Assembly: GCA_930367215.1 (NCBI GenBank)
Contig: OV884060.1
Location: forward strand, 211,919,253 to 211,983,252
From: Pollenia angustigena
Taxonomy: Eukaryota > Arthropoda > Insecta > Diptera > Polleniidae
Reading direction: 5' to 3'
Length of the DNA: 64,000 bases
The notes under the pieces: generated by a model
What the model was told of the DNA's origin: nothing
The model's database searches: none
What the model saw: the letters and a program-made list of their open reading frames with translations, nothing else
Position numbers and translations under genes: made by a program
Shown here: in pieces, positions 34,142 through 45,550 of the stretch
How positions within the stretch are numbered: the stretch's first letter is position 1
Layout of the letters: every line of letters begins with the position of its first letter

Positions 34142-34474
34142 ATACATATACCTATTTATATGTATGTACTAGTTTAACCCGGTGCGCTTTGCTCACTTTT
34201 TTTAGAATGTCTCGTATTGGTACTGAAGCTCTTTGTACTAAATTTTGTAACTAACTGTTACTGATCTATTTTGCATTTGTATGGGAGGTTCCACGCCTAC
34301 TTCTCCAATAACAACTTCTTTTTGACAGATTTTGTATATTTGGACAATTTACCTCTTCCCGGCCTTTATGGTCAAATTAATATTTTTTGTGCCACGCCCA
34401 CTTCTCAATGTTGCACACATTTTGTCAAATGTTGTATTTTGACAACCAAAATATGTGTATCTTTTTTTAAAACA

Positions 34475-34580
34475 TTGGCTCTTGCCGTTCTCCAGATATA
34501 CAAAAAATTAAAGATTTATGAGTAAAATTGGCTCTTGCCGTTCTCCAGATATACAAAAAATTAAAGATTTATGAGTAAAA
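34475..34580. repeat. 53-bp tandem duplication
   Basis: Two identical 53-base units beginning TTGGCTCTTGCCGTTCTCCA lie at 34475-34527 and 34528-34580, inside the family A copy. Confidence 0.9.
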
Positions 34581-34800
34581 TTAGAGGTGTTCCAGGTTAT
34601 TTGCTCATATATTAGCTATTTGTGGAACCATAAGGCTAAATTATAATAGCAAATTTAATCGTAGTATATGTGACATAAATATATTACAACTTAGTGTCCT
34701 TCATTTCTGGGGTCTTCGGAAAACCCATTTCAACATACACACGTACAGGCTGACATCGTTTAGTCAACTTCGCACATCGTAAGGACCCAGAATATATGTA

Positions 34801-35005
34801 TGTATATACCAGTGAAGGGCACACACATACTATCACATTTTTGCTTGTGTTGACGAAATAACAACAAAGGAACAGCCGAACGTACATTGTCACAGAAACA
34901 CAAAGAAAATTATAGTGTACATGTGTCGACGTCGCACAAGCAGCATTTTTATTCCTATGCACGCGTACATAGGATTTGCAAATGTGCCCGTCACTGGTAT
35001 ATACA
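34801..35005. mobile_element. TA-flanked 205-bp miniature element in family A
   Basis: TGTATATACCAGTGAAGGGC is mirrored by GCCCGTCACTGGTATATACA, with one extra mismatch. TA is at 34799-34800 and 35006-35007. Removing the insert restores the family A motif ATATATGTACTTTAT seen at 33560. Confidence 0.8.
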
Positions 35006-35090
35006 TACTTTATTGGGTTAACGATCAATATTGTAGAAATTACAAACGGAATAATAAACCCATTCTACCTGTAGTGAAGGGTATAAAAAA

Positions 35091-35640
35091 CAATGGGATG
35101 CTTGTATTTGTTCCATCAAATCAAAGAGTTAATGGAACAAATAAAAGAAAAATTATACAAATTTGTTTGTATTATTTAAAAGAAAATAAATATTTTGTTG
35201 TTTCTTTCTTTTAAAGTGTTATTGATTATTTAAATGAATTTTTGGTAGATATTTATTTTTTTAACTGTAAATATTTCCAAAAATCTCAAAGAAAAGGTCG
35301 AATAAAGAACCGACTTTTATTATTTCTAAAACCTATTGAAAGCATTTAAAGAAAAAGATCAAACACACTATTTGATGAAAAAAAAAAAAATATTAAGTAT
35401 GCAAATTAGAGAAAAAGTTTTTTTTTACAAATTAAAAGTCAAGTTAAGACATCATTTCGAGTCGATTTCGCTCTTCACACCTTAAAACAAAAGAATAAGT
35501 CTATCGTTGGTTTCATGTGGAAAGGACCAGAATTGAATTTTTTAATGATTTTAATACATTTCACACAAATATACCTTGTCACAAAAATTTAATGCAAAAG
35601 TATCAAAAATAACTGTTTTACAAGCAAGTGTACATTTTGG
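35091..35640. other. Non-coding stretch
   Basis: Nothing recognised except A/T runs. Confidence 0.5.
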
Positions 35641-35649
35641 TGTATACCA

Positions 35650-35850
35650 AGGCGAATTTAACTACAGGTGGTGTCGTAACTACAACAATCAAAAAACGAC
35701 AGAAACAACATAGGGTTTTTTGCATTGCATTGTAAGTGCTTATAGCTCGAAATGTCAACCATTCTTAGCAAAACACTAACAAATCAAAACAAGTGAGCTC
35801 GAACTGTCAAAATCGAACTGTCAAAGACAGGGTTGTCAGATTGATTTTGA
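35650..35850. repeat. Two element ends without partners (W at 35650, CAGGGTTGTCAGAT at 35836)
   Basis: CAAGGCGAATTTAACTACAG is a W-family left end. CAGGGTTGTCAGATTG is a left end of the 4403-5185 hAT family. Matching right ends were not found nearby. Confidence 0.5.
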
Positions 35851-36154
35851 CCTTTTTCGCCAAATTCAATGGCAAAAATCACCAAAATCGCCAAAGCCGT
35901 TATTTTCAAGTTTTTGGCAGTAAAATACATATATTTTAATTTATTAAGAATATTTTTTAAATATTCTTAAAAATTAATTTGTTCCGTATCGCTAGAATAT
36001 GCCAAAAATTTAAAAAAAGTCGCCGTGATATATATTATGCTTAATTTTTATTTAGAAAAAAGTAAAAACAGCTAGTGAACACAAAAATGGTACGATGTTT
36101 ACAGTAACATAGTTTATGGTAGTCTACTTAAAGCAACAAAAACAAATAAGAAAG

Positions 36155-36370
36155 TATAGTCGGTCAAGCCCGACCATATGATACCCTACACCACATCATG
36201 CATAAATTGCCCCCTACCTCCCCTTGTGGTCCTATTTTTGAAAAAATGTATAGCTTATGTGTCCATATAGATATGGAAATATCTATGTTTTAAATTTCAC
36301 TAAATCCCTTTTATGTTTTAAATTCGATTAAAATAGGTTTGATAGTTTTTTACTTAAAAAGTGGATTGAA
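36155..36370 (+). repeat. Repeat family V fragment
   Basis: Opens AAAGTATAGTCGGTCAAGCC, then CCATATGATACCCTACACCA. The same opening occurs at 59692. Ends where the tRNA element's target duplication begins (36386). Confidence 0.65.
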
Positions 36371-36539
36371 GTTTTGTTTTACAAAATAGCTAAATATTTT
36401 TAATCCAAATTTTTAATATTTTTAATTAGGCTTAAGTTCATGAAATTTAATTTTTCATTAAATTATTTTTATGAAGAAAGGAATTTTACTACATGAAAAT
36501 TAATTAAAATTGTTATTGACAATCTTTCATTCTTGACGT

Positions 36540-36640
36540 GGCTGGGGCTCGAACCCCGGCCGGCAGGTTACCATGACATGTTTCGATTGCAACCACTCAA
36601 TCTCCTCAGATGGATTTGCCGTCTTACACTCGCAGCTATC
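36540..36640 (-). promoter_or_regulatory. tRNA-like module, left arm of copy 2
   Basis: On the minus strand, D-arm-like GATTG AGTGGTTG CAATC is at 36585-36602 and B box GGTTCGAGCCC at 36545-36555. Spacing is tRNA-like. Confidence 0.65.
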
Positions 36641-36944
36641 GACGACTGCTGACGTCAATAGTCAAACATCAATCCTTAAACCAAATTGTATTCTAACATT
36701 TGGGTAGATCGAAATTTGCTTTCCTGAATGATTATCCATTTTAATTGATTTTACATGTTTTTTCCCTACTTGGACTTCAAGAAAAATTCTTGACAAAAGT
36801 ACGAAAAAGCAGAAGTAGGGAAAAAACATGTAAAATCAATTAAAATGGATAATCATTCAGGAAAGCAAATTTCGATCTACCAAATGTTAGAATACAATTT
36901 GGTTTAAGGATTGATGTTTGACTATTGACGTCAGCAGTCGTCGA

Positions 36945-37045
36945 TGGCTGCGAGTGTAAGACGGCAAATCCATCTGAGGAGATTGAGTGGTTGCAATCGA
37001 AACATGTCATGGTAACCTGCCGGCCGGGGTTCGAGCCCCAGCCAC
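36945..37045 (+). promoter_or_regulatory. tRNA-like module, right arm of copy 2
   Basis: GATTGAGTGGTTGCAATC (36981-36998) folds as a 5-bp D stem, and GGTTCGAGCCC (37028-37038) matches the B box exactly. Mirror image of the left module, so the two could drive converging or diverging polymerase III transcripts. No anticodon can be assigned with confidence. Confidence 0.65.
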
Positions 37046-37254
37046 GTCAAGAATGAAAGATTGTCTGTAACAATTTTAATTAATTTTCATGTAGTAAAAT
37101 TCCTTTCTTCATAAAAATAATTTAATGAAAAATTAAATTTCATGAACTTAAGCCTAATTAAAAATATTAAAAATTTGGATTAAAAACCATAAATAGTTCA
37201 ACAAAATAACCACAATACTAATTATAGCTAAATATTTTTTGGAAAAGAGTAATA

Positions 37255-37961
37255 CAGTGAACTCGCGAAAACGTGAACACTCAAAAGGGTGAACGTCTCA
37301 GAAACGTGAACAAATTTATTTTTACACAGACTATTCTGAAACTTGATCAAAATCTGGAAGCTCTAAAACGTGAACACATTTTTTTCTTTTTTTGTTTATT
37401 TTTTAAAATGTTTTTTTTTTTTAATTGGGAAATCAAATGGTTTCTTAGCATGCAAAATAAAAAGTAACCGGTAAGCGGACTGATGCTAAAAGCAAGTTCT
37501 TTAGAAATTCACCAACATTAAAGAGAGTTAGTGTGGTTTTCGTGCCAGCGATAGCTGGCTTTAAAAAATTAAGCAGAGGTTTATTGTTCTCATTCCGGAG
37601 AAAAGCTTTTTGATCAGCCACAACTTGTTAACCCGTTTAAAGAAAAGTTAAGATCAAAAATGGAGGAACTCTCTTTATGTGCAAATCAGCTTGTAATGGA
37701 AGCAGTAGGTAATCCATACTTTTCATCATTGGAGAAAAGTGCTGAAAGAAAAAGCTTTGTTAAAGATGATCAAACCGATTGCGTATACATATATTTTTTG
37801 TTATTAAAAATGAATAAAATATGTTTTTTAAAATACTTGTTTATCTATTTATTTGAAAATAGGGGTGTTTTTTTTTAAATTTTGGCATTCGATAACGCGA
37901 ACAAACTCGAAAACGTGAAACGCCATGGTAAAAATTAGTTCACGTTATCGCGAGTTGACTG
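37255..37961 (+). mobile_element. Tigger/pogo transposon, internally deleted
   Basis: Ends CAGTGAACTCGCGAAAACGT and its mirror ...TTATCGCGAGTTGACTG, with TA at 37253-37254 and 37962-37963. CGTGAAC motifs repeat inside both ends. At 707 bp it is far shorter than an autonomous Tigger, but it retains transposase sequence (next entry). Confidence 0.85.
37535..37785 (+). pseudogene. Tigger-type (pogo superfamily) transposase remnant
   Basis: Broken plus-strand translation. FRASDSWL then stop (37538-37564) matches the CENP-B-type helix-turn-helix core (F.AS.GWL..FK.RH). GEKLFD near 37599 corresponds to the ..SGEK.. link. PFKEKLRSKMEELSLCANQL (from about 37633) corresponds to the F...L......L...Q.YNADE stretch. 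FSSLEKSAERKSF then resembles the ...EKSA.GRK..KDR... block. The YNADE catalytic segment is replaced or lost, and the rest of the DDE domain is deleted. The assignment rests on motif order plus pogo-type termini. It cannot be functional. Confidence 0.7.
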
Positions 37962-37964
37962 TAT

Positions 37965-38240
37965 TTGAATGATGGCCAAAACTCTATGGCCTGGCTTCGA
38001 GAACGCGGGTGCTACTTGGCCATGACGGGTCACTGGATGATAGGAACTCATGCGGGAAGAGTGGGTCTGGGATATAATGACTACTTAAGAAGTTGTCATG
38101 TTGTGGAAACGGTGTTTCACTTTCTCTGCCAACGCCCCGAACCCGGAGCTATTAGGATTAGGCATTTTAGGAGACCAGAATTACCGTGTTTGGACGTTGT
38201 CTAGTGTAGGACTGAAGCCGTGTCGTGTCGACTGCCCATT
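37965..38240 (+). pseudogene. Non-LTR retrotransposon C-terminus (RNase H tail and zinc-knuckle region)
   Basis: The frame encodes MTGHWMIGTHAGRVGLGYND, then YLRSCHVVETVFHFLCQRPE, ending LDVV and a stop at about 38202. The pattern TGH.L...H..RLG....C..C...EE..EH.LC.CP is the known C-terminal block of RNase H-bearing LINE polyproteins. Here the first Cys of the knuckle is Leu. A short 3' UTR with CCTGGCCTAGCCTAA follows. Only the last 80 codons remain, directly abutting the Tigger element's TA at 37963. Confidence 0.75.
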
Positions 38241-38269
38241 GAACCTGGCCTAGCCTAATATGCAACTGC

Positions 38270-38640
38270 ACGCAGAGAAAAAATATGGTTGGGCATGGTT
38301 ACGGCAACAACACTATGTTTAATGTAACAATATATTGTTGTCGTACAGAAATAATTGTTATTTTTATTTAATATCAACAATATTATAGTTACTGTAAACA
38401 TATCAATGTTTATCGCAATTATGAATTTGAGTATTGTTGACCGAAAAATAATTATTTTTCTAACAACTTAATTATGATAACTTTCTAAACATATTATATT
38501 TCTCACAACCATATCATGATATTTAATAGCCATAACATGATAACTTTCTATACATTTATCATATTATGTTAAAGATGCAATCAAACAATTTTTACTCTAA
38601 TCATATTATGTTAGCGCAATTTGTAAAATAATTTTGAAGC
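38270..38640. repeat. Probable TIR element starting CACGCAGAGAAAAAATATGG
   Basis: The left end matches the mirrored right end of 29358-29521. The interior is rich in CATATTATG and TAACAATA words. No right end found. Confidence 0.45.
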
Positions 38641-40064
38641 AGTTGTGTCGTTTTTTTATTTGTGAACGGTTAAACAATTAAAATATAAAATTCCATAAAA
38701 AAAATAAGTTTAAAGAAATTAAAAAATTAAAATATTAGCGGAGTTCATGCAAGTATTATGGTGTTTTCTTTTCTAAAAAATAATGATGCCTTATAGTTGT
38801 GTAATATATTTATTAGGTTACACGAACCCTTACAAAGAAATACATTTTTCTTAATTACAATGGAACAAAATAATAGCTACGTTTTACACTCAACACTAAT
38901 GTGTATTTAGCGTGTTAAATATTGAATGCAAAGTTTGTACTAAAAGCGATATTCACCACGCTTACAGCAATTTTCAACATTAAATTTTCTTACAATTCCA
39001 ATAAGCGTTAACAGCACTGATTTTTAATAATTAATGTCAGCTATTGTTAAAAATTTTGCGACAAAAAAAAATATAATAAAAGTAAAACAAAACGTTTTTA
39101 TATCTTTCACAATATAACTAAACATCACAATACCTATAACGCAAATTGTCCGCAAACACAAGAAAAAGAATATTTGCTTGCATTAGAAAACGAATATTCT
39201 ACAAATGAATTTACATCCTTCAAGTATGCTACTATAACTTCGGTTGACGTTGAGAGATCATTTTACATGCACACTATTTTTTGGCGTCCGAAAAGACAAA
39301 GGTTTACTTTTGATATAAAAAAGTGTATATTTGTTTATGCAAACAAAAAATTTAAAATAGTTATTTAAATTAAGTTTTAAAATAAATTGCACCCTTGAAT
39401 AACAATAGACTGCATTTTTTATTTATTAAAAAAAAAATTTAAAACAAACTTTTTTTATTGAAAATGTTTAAGTTTTAATCGCATATATTTTATTTTTTTT
39501 AATCATATTTTGGGGTTTTTAGTGCATATCTTATGCGCATATTTTCGATTTTTTAGTGCATAAAAATCTCATCCCTAATTATAAAGATAGAATTTTTTAA
39601 TTTTTGTTAAAATGTAATTTTTTTTCTTGTATAGAAATACTACATATATGGAGAAAACCATAGTTGTATTACTAAGTAAAGACAACTCGATTTTCAGTAG
39701 TTTTCGTCAAAATCTAGTCACGAAGTAGATTTTGTTTTGTATGGGAAATCTAGTCAAAAACAACTAGATTTGGCTCGAAATCTCGTAAGTTCTAGATTTC
39801 GTTGTTGTGTAAACGGGCTATTAAAATAATTTCAGAAAAAAAGTGAGACACATACGACTGTCAAATTTCTTTACGTATTTTTTGACATTTCATAACAAAT
39901 TTTTTTTAAACTTATACATTTTGAATTTATTTAAATTTTTGACATGTCGTAATACTCAGTATGTGTTATTATGTGTTAAAAAGGCCATACATTTTTATCT
40001 ATTTGTTTATATAACTACTCATAATATATAATCCAGTTGGTTTTTATCAAATTTAAAAAAAAAA
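38641..40064. other. Non-coding stretch
   Basis: Holds a weak similarity near 39500-39575 (TAGTGCATATCTTATGCGCA) to the right end region of the 5534/25484 hAT family. Otherwise nothing recognised. Confidence 0.45.
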
Positions 40065-40584
40065 CAAGTAAGAGTGCTATATTCGGCTATGCCGAATCTT
40101 ATATACCCTTCACCATGATGAGATAAGAACAAAAAGTTATATGCATAAATAACGTTCTTTAGATATGTATAAATAAATATTGATTGAGCCACGCCAACTT
40201 TTTATTTCCTCATGCCGAAGAATATAAAAAAACCAAAAATTTATATATGTACCTAAGCCTGTTTCCCCTTTTGCCAAAGTTGATGTTTGAAATTCGTTTT
40301 ATAATCTTAAAATCGTTTTTTAGAACATAAAAAAAATTAAATTAAAAAAATGAAAAAAAATTCTTTTTGGGATTTAAACTGGCAATATCATCAGTCTCAG
40401 GAGAGAACTTAACAACTCGGCTACGAATACTTTCACTGAAGAAGCGTTAAATTAAAATATTTTGAGTCTATGAGTTTGTTTCTTTATTTGAGCGGCATAT
40501 CATATACACGCATTAATGTGTATGTGTATGCGTAAAATTAAACACATTACAAAAAAAATTCACCACTTGTAGTGAAGGGTATAA
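40065..40584 (+). repeat. Repeat family A, short copy
   Basis: Begins AGTAAGAGTGCTATATTCGG with TATATACCCTTCACCATG, and ends TGTAGTGAAGGGTATAAAA. Confidence 0.65.
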
Positions 40585-40602
40585 AAAAACAAGAAAAAAC
40601 AA

Positions 40603-41653
40603 GTTAGAGTGCTATATTCGGCTGTGCCGAATCTTTGATACCCTCCACCCTCCACCGACAGTTTGTATGTTTAAGGAGTAATATCTGTATGATGTTATAA
40701 TTATCTTAAACTGTGACTATTTGTTATTAATTATGGTTTTAGGCGACTAAACTGTTTTCCGGTAGTAGGGTTTATATGGCGCCTAGGATAAATTATAGAC
40801 CGATCATCACGAAATTTCACAGCGTCATTTCTAGTCCTTTAAAACTGTGACGTACCAATTTCTGTTATGCTAGCATTAGTAGTTATGGTTTTAGGTGTCA
40901 TAAACTGTTTTCCGGGAGTAGGGTTTCTATGAAGCCTAGGGTAAATTATGTACCGATCTTCACGAAATTTCACAGTATCATTTATAGTCCTATAAAACTG
41001 CGACGAGCCACAATTTGTTATGATTGCATTATTTTTTTACGGTTTAGGTGTACTAAACTGTTTTCCGGTAGTAGGGTTTATATGGGGCCTAAGGTAAATT
41101 ATGAACCGATCGTCACGAAATTTCACAGTGTAATTTCTAGTCCAAAAAAACTGTGACGTACGTAATTTTGTAACGCTAGCGTTATTTTTTAAGGTTTTAG
41201 GCGTACTAAACTGTTTTCCGGGAGTATTGTTTATATGGGGCTTAGGGTAAATTATGGACGGATCATCACGAAATTTAACAGCGTGATTTCCAGTCAAATA
41301 AAACAAATTTTTGCAAAATCTTATCTCATTCCGTGCCTTGTTCCAGCATTTATGTTATTTTTTGTAACAAAATTATCAATTGTTTTAGGTGGTAGTTCCA
41401 CATTTTAATTCATAGCTCTGGTCCTACTGAACCGATTTTGCTGGATTTCAATTCCAAACTGCTTAGGATAACTACAAGCAATTTGGCATCAAGTTTATTC
41501 ATTTTTTTGAGTTGTTCGAAAGTGTGCGTGTTTTCAACAGACGGACAGAATATATATACTTTATGGGGTCTGAGATGAATAATAAAAAAGTTTCACACGG
41601 AATGACACACTTAATATACCCTCTTCACAACTAATTGTGGTGGAGGATATAAA
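40603..41653 (+). repeat. Repeat family A', copy 2
   Basis: Same opening, four-unit tandem block and closing GGTGGAGGATATAAAA as 32644-33656. The tandem units start near 40735, 40889, 41041 and 41201. Short open frames occur in the tandem units on both strands, but they differ between copies. Confidence 0.7.
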
Positions 41654-41655
41654 AA

Positions 41656-41805
41656 CCACATTTCCAACACTTTATTACCATAGCCACTGTATGACCGTAG
41701 AAACCAAAATTGAATTGGTTTGTATGGTATGTTTATGTTGTTTTGGTAATACAGTGTTGGTATGATAATGTCACGTCTAATTAGACCTTTAAAGGAAAAA
41801 ATTTG
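41656..41805. repeat. Fragment of a TIR element with TCTAATTAGACGTGACAT end
   Basis: ATGTCACGTCTAATTAGACC (41768 on) is mirrored by GGTCCAATTAGACGTGACAT in the B copy near 33807. AACACTGTATTACCA is shared too. Confidence 0.5.
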
Positions 41806-42105
41806 AGGCAGTCGTGGTTTTTTACTCATATCTTAGCCATTTGTGGACCGATCTTGCTGAATTTTAATAGAAAACAATTCCGGACCATATGTGACATAAA
41901 TGTATAATAACCTGGCTCCCAGCATATATGGGGTCTTCGGAAAACCCATTTCAACGGACAGACGGACATCGTTAAATCAACTTCGTTCCTCATAAGGACC
42001 CAGAATATATATACTTTATAGGGTCTAACATCAATATTAAAGAAATTACAAACGGAATGACAAACTTCTATATACCCTTTTCACCACCTGTGGTGAAGGG
42101 TATAA
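41806..42105 (+). repeat. Repeat family A, 3' part
   Basis: Contains GGGGTCTTCGGAAAACCCAT, ACGGACAGACGGACATCGTT and the closing GTGGTGAAGGGTATAAAT. Confidence 0.7.
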
Positions 42106-42850
42106 ATATATATTAATTATATACAACACAATCTATATCTTTACAACTAGAGATAAGTAATTTATTTAGTCATGAAGAACAAACAACAAACTAAACTTCC
42201 CTTACAACTAAAAAAATCCATTCTTAATTTTTTTTTAAATAAGTTTTGTTCATATTAAAATAAAACAATATTTTTCAAAAACCGTCAAACATTGCAAAAC
42301 CATTAAAAAAAATTGCGCATATTTATTTTTTGTATTTTTTTTATAATATTTATAATTCTAGTAATTTTCTAATAGTACAAATATATATACTTCATTAATT
42401 GACTGATAAGAGGAAATATGTGCATATTGAACAAATGTTTATTTTGTAACTGATTTATTGAAGCAGAGTATTGGGTGCGGTTGAACTTTGTTAAAGAAAG
42501 ACTATGAATTTAGTTTTATTTATTTTTAATAATACGAAGGTGAAATAAATAATTTTTTGCAACAATTCAAAGCTTTGAATTTATTTTTACAAAGCAGTTT
42601 TCTATTCATTCTAATCCATCTCAAAACCCCCACAAGGCCTCATTAAAATGAATCATTTGTTTTTTTCTACTGTGTTAAAAATTTATTATGTATTAAAAAA
42701 AAAAAATATTTTATATAAATAAAATTTAAATAAAATCATCTTTATTTGATTTTTTGTTTTTATTTATGGTACTAGTGTTTTTTTTATATATACATACTTA
42801 TGTAATCGTAATTATATTTACACGCATAAAAAAAGAACGTGTAATTTAAT
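42106..42850. other. AT-rich non-coding stretch
   Basis: Nothing recognised. Confidence 0.5.
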
Positions 42851-44221
42851 TAGTGTTGCCATTTCTTGGGTCATTACCCAAATTGGGTGTAATTTTCACT
42901 GTCGTGGGTAGAGCGTGGTGAATTTATTTTAGTTGTAGATCAGGGCACAGTTTTTCGAAACTATAAGTTACTAAAAATTTCTGTTGTTCAACTAAACTTA
43001 AAAACTAAATGTTTCCCTAGTCTTTAGAATTAGTTGAACAACAGACGATGCAAAGAAATAAACAGTAATTTTCCGTGGTCAATATAAATTATTATGTATG
43101 TATGTATTTACAAGCCCAGATGATGACACTCAAAGAGTATCGGCAATTATTTAAATAAAATTTATTTTCAATACTGACCTCGAGCTTGTAATAAAAGTAT
43201 TTTTATTTATACGTATATGAAAAAAACTTGAATTTATTTTAAGTAACTATTTAAATCTATCTCATTTAAATAATTCTTTAGTGTTTTACTTTTTTGTAAA
43301 GGTTCTTAATAAAATAAAACATAAGTTTGATATTCAGGTGTATTCGGGTAATTTTTTATAATCTTAATTGTACAGTACTTTTCGCTTATAGTCCATTCCG
43401 CTAAAAGGCCAAAAACGGATATAAGCCAAAACTATCATATTCACATGCAGTTTTTTTGGAATTTCATACAAATTATTTGTTCTAAGGTCCATTTCGCTTG
43501 TAGTCCATTTTCGTTTAAAAGCCACATTTTCTTAGCATGCGTATATAATTCTTCATGCAAAAATGTTCGCTTATAGTCCACTCTGTTTTTTATATATTTT
43601 TAATCAACTGGCGACATGTTTTAATTTACCTTTCTGGCAACTATTATAAATGCCAAATTTCACAATTTATATTTCATGACATGGTGTCTTCGTCTAAAAA
43701 TTTTTTGTCATAATAAACGTCAAACTTCATAAAAAAAAAACGCTAATAAAAATATATGAGTTTTTTTATATGGATTTTGACGTTTGGTATAACAAAAAAT
43801 TGTCAGGTGAAACCCCCATGTAAAAATCCTATGAAATTGATATTTATGTTGTGGTTGATTTCGTCATCCAAAGAATTAAAATGAATCTTATACTCATTTG
43901 TTTTTATTGAAATCTTTTAAATCTTTTTTAATTAATAAAAAAGAGTTTTGTTTTAACTATTTATTTAAAATAAATTAATATTTGGTTATGTTATAAATAA
44001 ACTTTCTTTTGTTTAAAAAGAGTGGATTTATTGAAGAAAATAATATTTATATAGTCCACAATGCGGATTATACTAGGTTTCACTTATTATCCATAAAATG
44101 GCTTATAAAAAAAATCGGTTATAGTCCAAATTCGCTTATAGTCCACAAAAGTTGTGCAACTATAGTAGTGGACTATAAGCGAAAAGTACTGTAATTTAGA
44201 ATTTTGCTGGTGGTAATACTG
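42851..44221. mobile_element. Diverged copy of the 2513-3257 hAT-type element, split by a pogo-type element
   Basis: TAGTGTTGCCATTTCTTGGG...GTAGAGCGTGG at the left and AATTTTGCTGGTGGTAATACTG at the right correspond to the two ends of 2513-3257 in inverse order. Flanking octamers agree only partly (5 of 8). Host of 43373-44191. Confidence 0.6.
43373..44191. mobile_element. Pogo-type element, CAGTACTTTTCGCTTATAG ends
   Basis: 19-base perfect inverted termini CAGTACTTTTCGCTTATAG, with TA at 43371-43372 and 44192-44193. CGCTTATAGTCCA/TTTCG subterminal motifs recur at 43491, 43567 and 44131. 819 bp, no transposase. Related to 12693-14091 but with a different interior. Confidence 0.82.
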
Positions 44222-44704
44222 AATCGAGTACGTACTCATCATAGTTGGGGGTAGTGCACTAAATATTGATTAAAATCAGCAGTGCATTATCACTAACTAA
44301 AACTGCAAAAATATTACTTTGCACTCTTTTTTATCAGCTTTAGTGATGATTGCTATTTTTTTAACTACCACTAAAAAAATTTAGTGATATTGCAAATTTT
44401 TTCACTATAACTAAACGCAGATTGAGTGCAAAAAGTATGCACTCAATTCAAATAGTGCAAAATTTGAACTTGCAATCAAAATAACTGCATGTACACATAC
44501 TCTCACTAATCTTTCAAAAATTAGTGGTCATGAAATTCTTGAAGACAAATTCGAAAAATAAAAATTTTTCCAAATTTTAAATATTTTTAATTAGGCTTAA
44601 GTTCATTAAATTTAATTTTCATTAAATTATTTTTATGAAGAAAGGAATTTTACAACATGAAAATTAATTAAAATTTATTTGATAATTTTTCATTCTTGAC
44701 TCAA

Positions 44705-44790
44705 TCTGGGCTCGAACCCAGGTGTTTACGGACAGGTTACCCTGACATGTTTCGATTGCAACCACTCAATCTCCTCAGAGGGCTTGCCGT
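44705..44790 (-). promoter_or_regulatory. tRNA-like module, first unit of copy 3
   Basis: Minus-strand B box GGTTCGAGCCC at 44708-44718 with T stem CTGGG/CCCAG. D-arm GATTGAGTGGTTGCAATC at 44754-44771. A hairpin CAGGgtaaCCTG between them resembles a long variable arm of Ser/Leu-type tRNAs. Confidence 0.65.
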
Positions 44791-45273
44791 TTAACACCCG
44801 CAGCCATCGATGACTGCTGACGTCATTAGTCAAACATCAATCCTTAAACCAAATTGTATTCAACCTTTGGTAGATCGAAATTTGCTTTGAATGATTATCT
44901 ATTTTAATTTATTTTAACATGTTATTCCTTTACTTCTGTTTTTTCGTACTTTTGTCAAGAATTCTTCTTGAAGTTCAAAGTACATAATTTTTGTTTTTTT
45001 TTTCATTTTTTGTCTTTCTTATTCTTGTTGACCTTTTCAGCACAACTTGAAGGACAAATGCAAACATAGAGCTCGTGCCTTAGCTTTAACAATTATTAGT
45101 ATTGTGGTTATTTTATTGAACTATTTATGGTTTTTAATCCAAATTTTAAATATTTTTAATTAGGCTTAAGTTCATTAAATTTAATTTTCATTAAATTTTT
45201 TTTATGAAGAAAGGAATTTTACAACATGAAAATTAATTAAAATTTATTTGATAATTTTTCATTCTTGACTCAA

Positions 45274-45360
45274 TCTGGGCTCGAACCCAGGTGTTTACGG
45301 ACAGGTTACCCTGACATGTTTCGATTGCAACCACTCAATCTCCTCAGAGGGCTTGCCGTT
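45274..45360 (-). promoter_or_regulatory. tRNA-like module, second unit of copy 3
   Basis: Identical to the first unit: B box at 45277-45287, D-arm at 45323-45340. Confidence 0.65.
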
Positions 45361-45514
45361 TAACACCCGCAGCCATCGATGACTGCTGACGTCATTAGTC
45401 AAACATCAATCCTTAAACCAAATTGTATTCAACCTTTGGTAGATCGAAATTTGCTTTGAATGATTATCTATTTTAATTTATTTTAACATGTTATTCCTTT
45501 ACTTCTGTTTTTTC

Positions 45515-45550
<36 letters not shown>

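Larger units (their letters stand above)
32280..35090 (+). repeat. Interspersed repeat family A, long copy carrying three insertions
   Basis: Opens with GTGCCGAATCTTATATACCC and closes with GTAGTGAAGGGTATAAAA. TATACCCT and AGGGTATA are mirrored ends. Its sequence resumes after the B insertion at about 34142 and contains GGGGTCTTCGGAAAACCCAT at 34710 and GGACCCAGAATATAT at 34783. Hosted insertions are B (32370-34141), which itself hosts A' (32644-33656), and a TA-flanked element (34801-35005). Class unknown, non-coding. Confidence 0.65.
36402..37223. mobile_element. tRNA-carrying inverted-duplication element, copy 2 (complete palindrome)
   Basis: Left arm 36402-36771 and right arm 36813-37181 are near-perfect reverse complements around a 41-base loop. 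A 42-base unpaired tail ends CCACAATACTAATT. Each arm holds a tRNA-like module, one per strand. A 16-base direct repeat ATAGCTAAATATTTTT lies at 36386-36401 and 37224-37239. A duplication that long points to LINE-type target-primed reverse transcription, not DNA transposition. The left arm lacks the outermost 40 bases of the tail, like a 5' truncation. Confidence 0.82.

Noticed and set aside
34915..35214. 99-codon plus-strand frame
   Set aside because: It begins inside the 34801-35005 miniature element and continues into family A. Chance frame.
36945..37045. Functional tRNA gene
   Set aside because: D and T arms are present but no convincing acceptor or anticodon stem. It recurs in an inverted repeat with element tails, so it is a tRNA-derived repeat.
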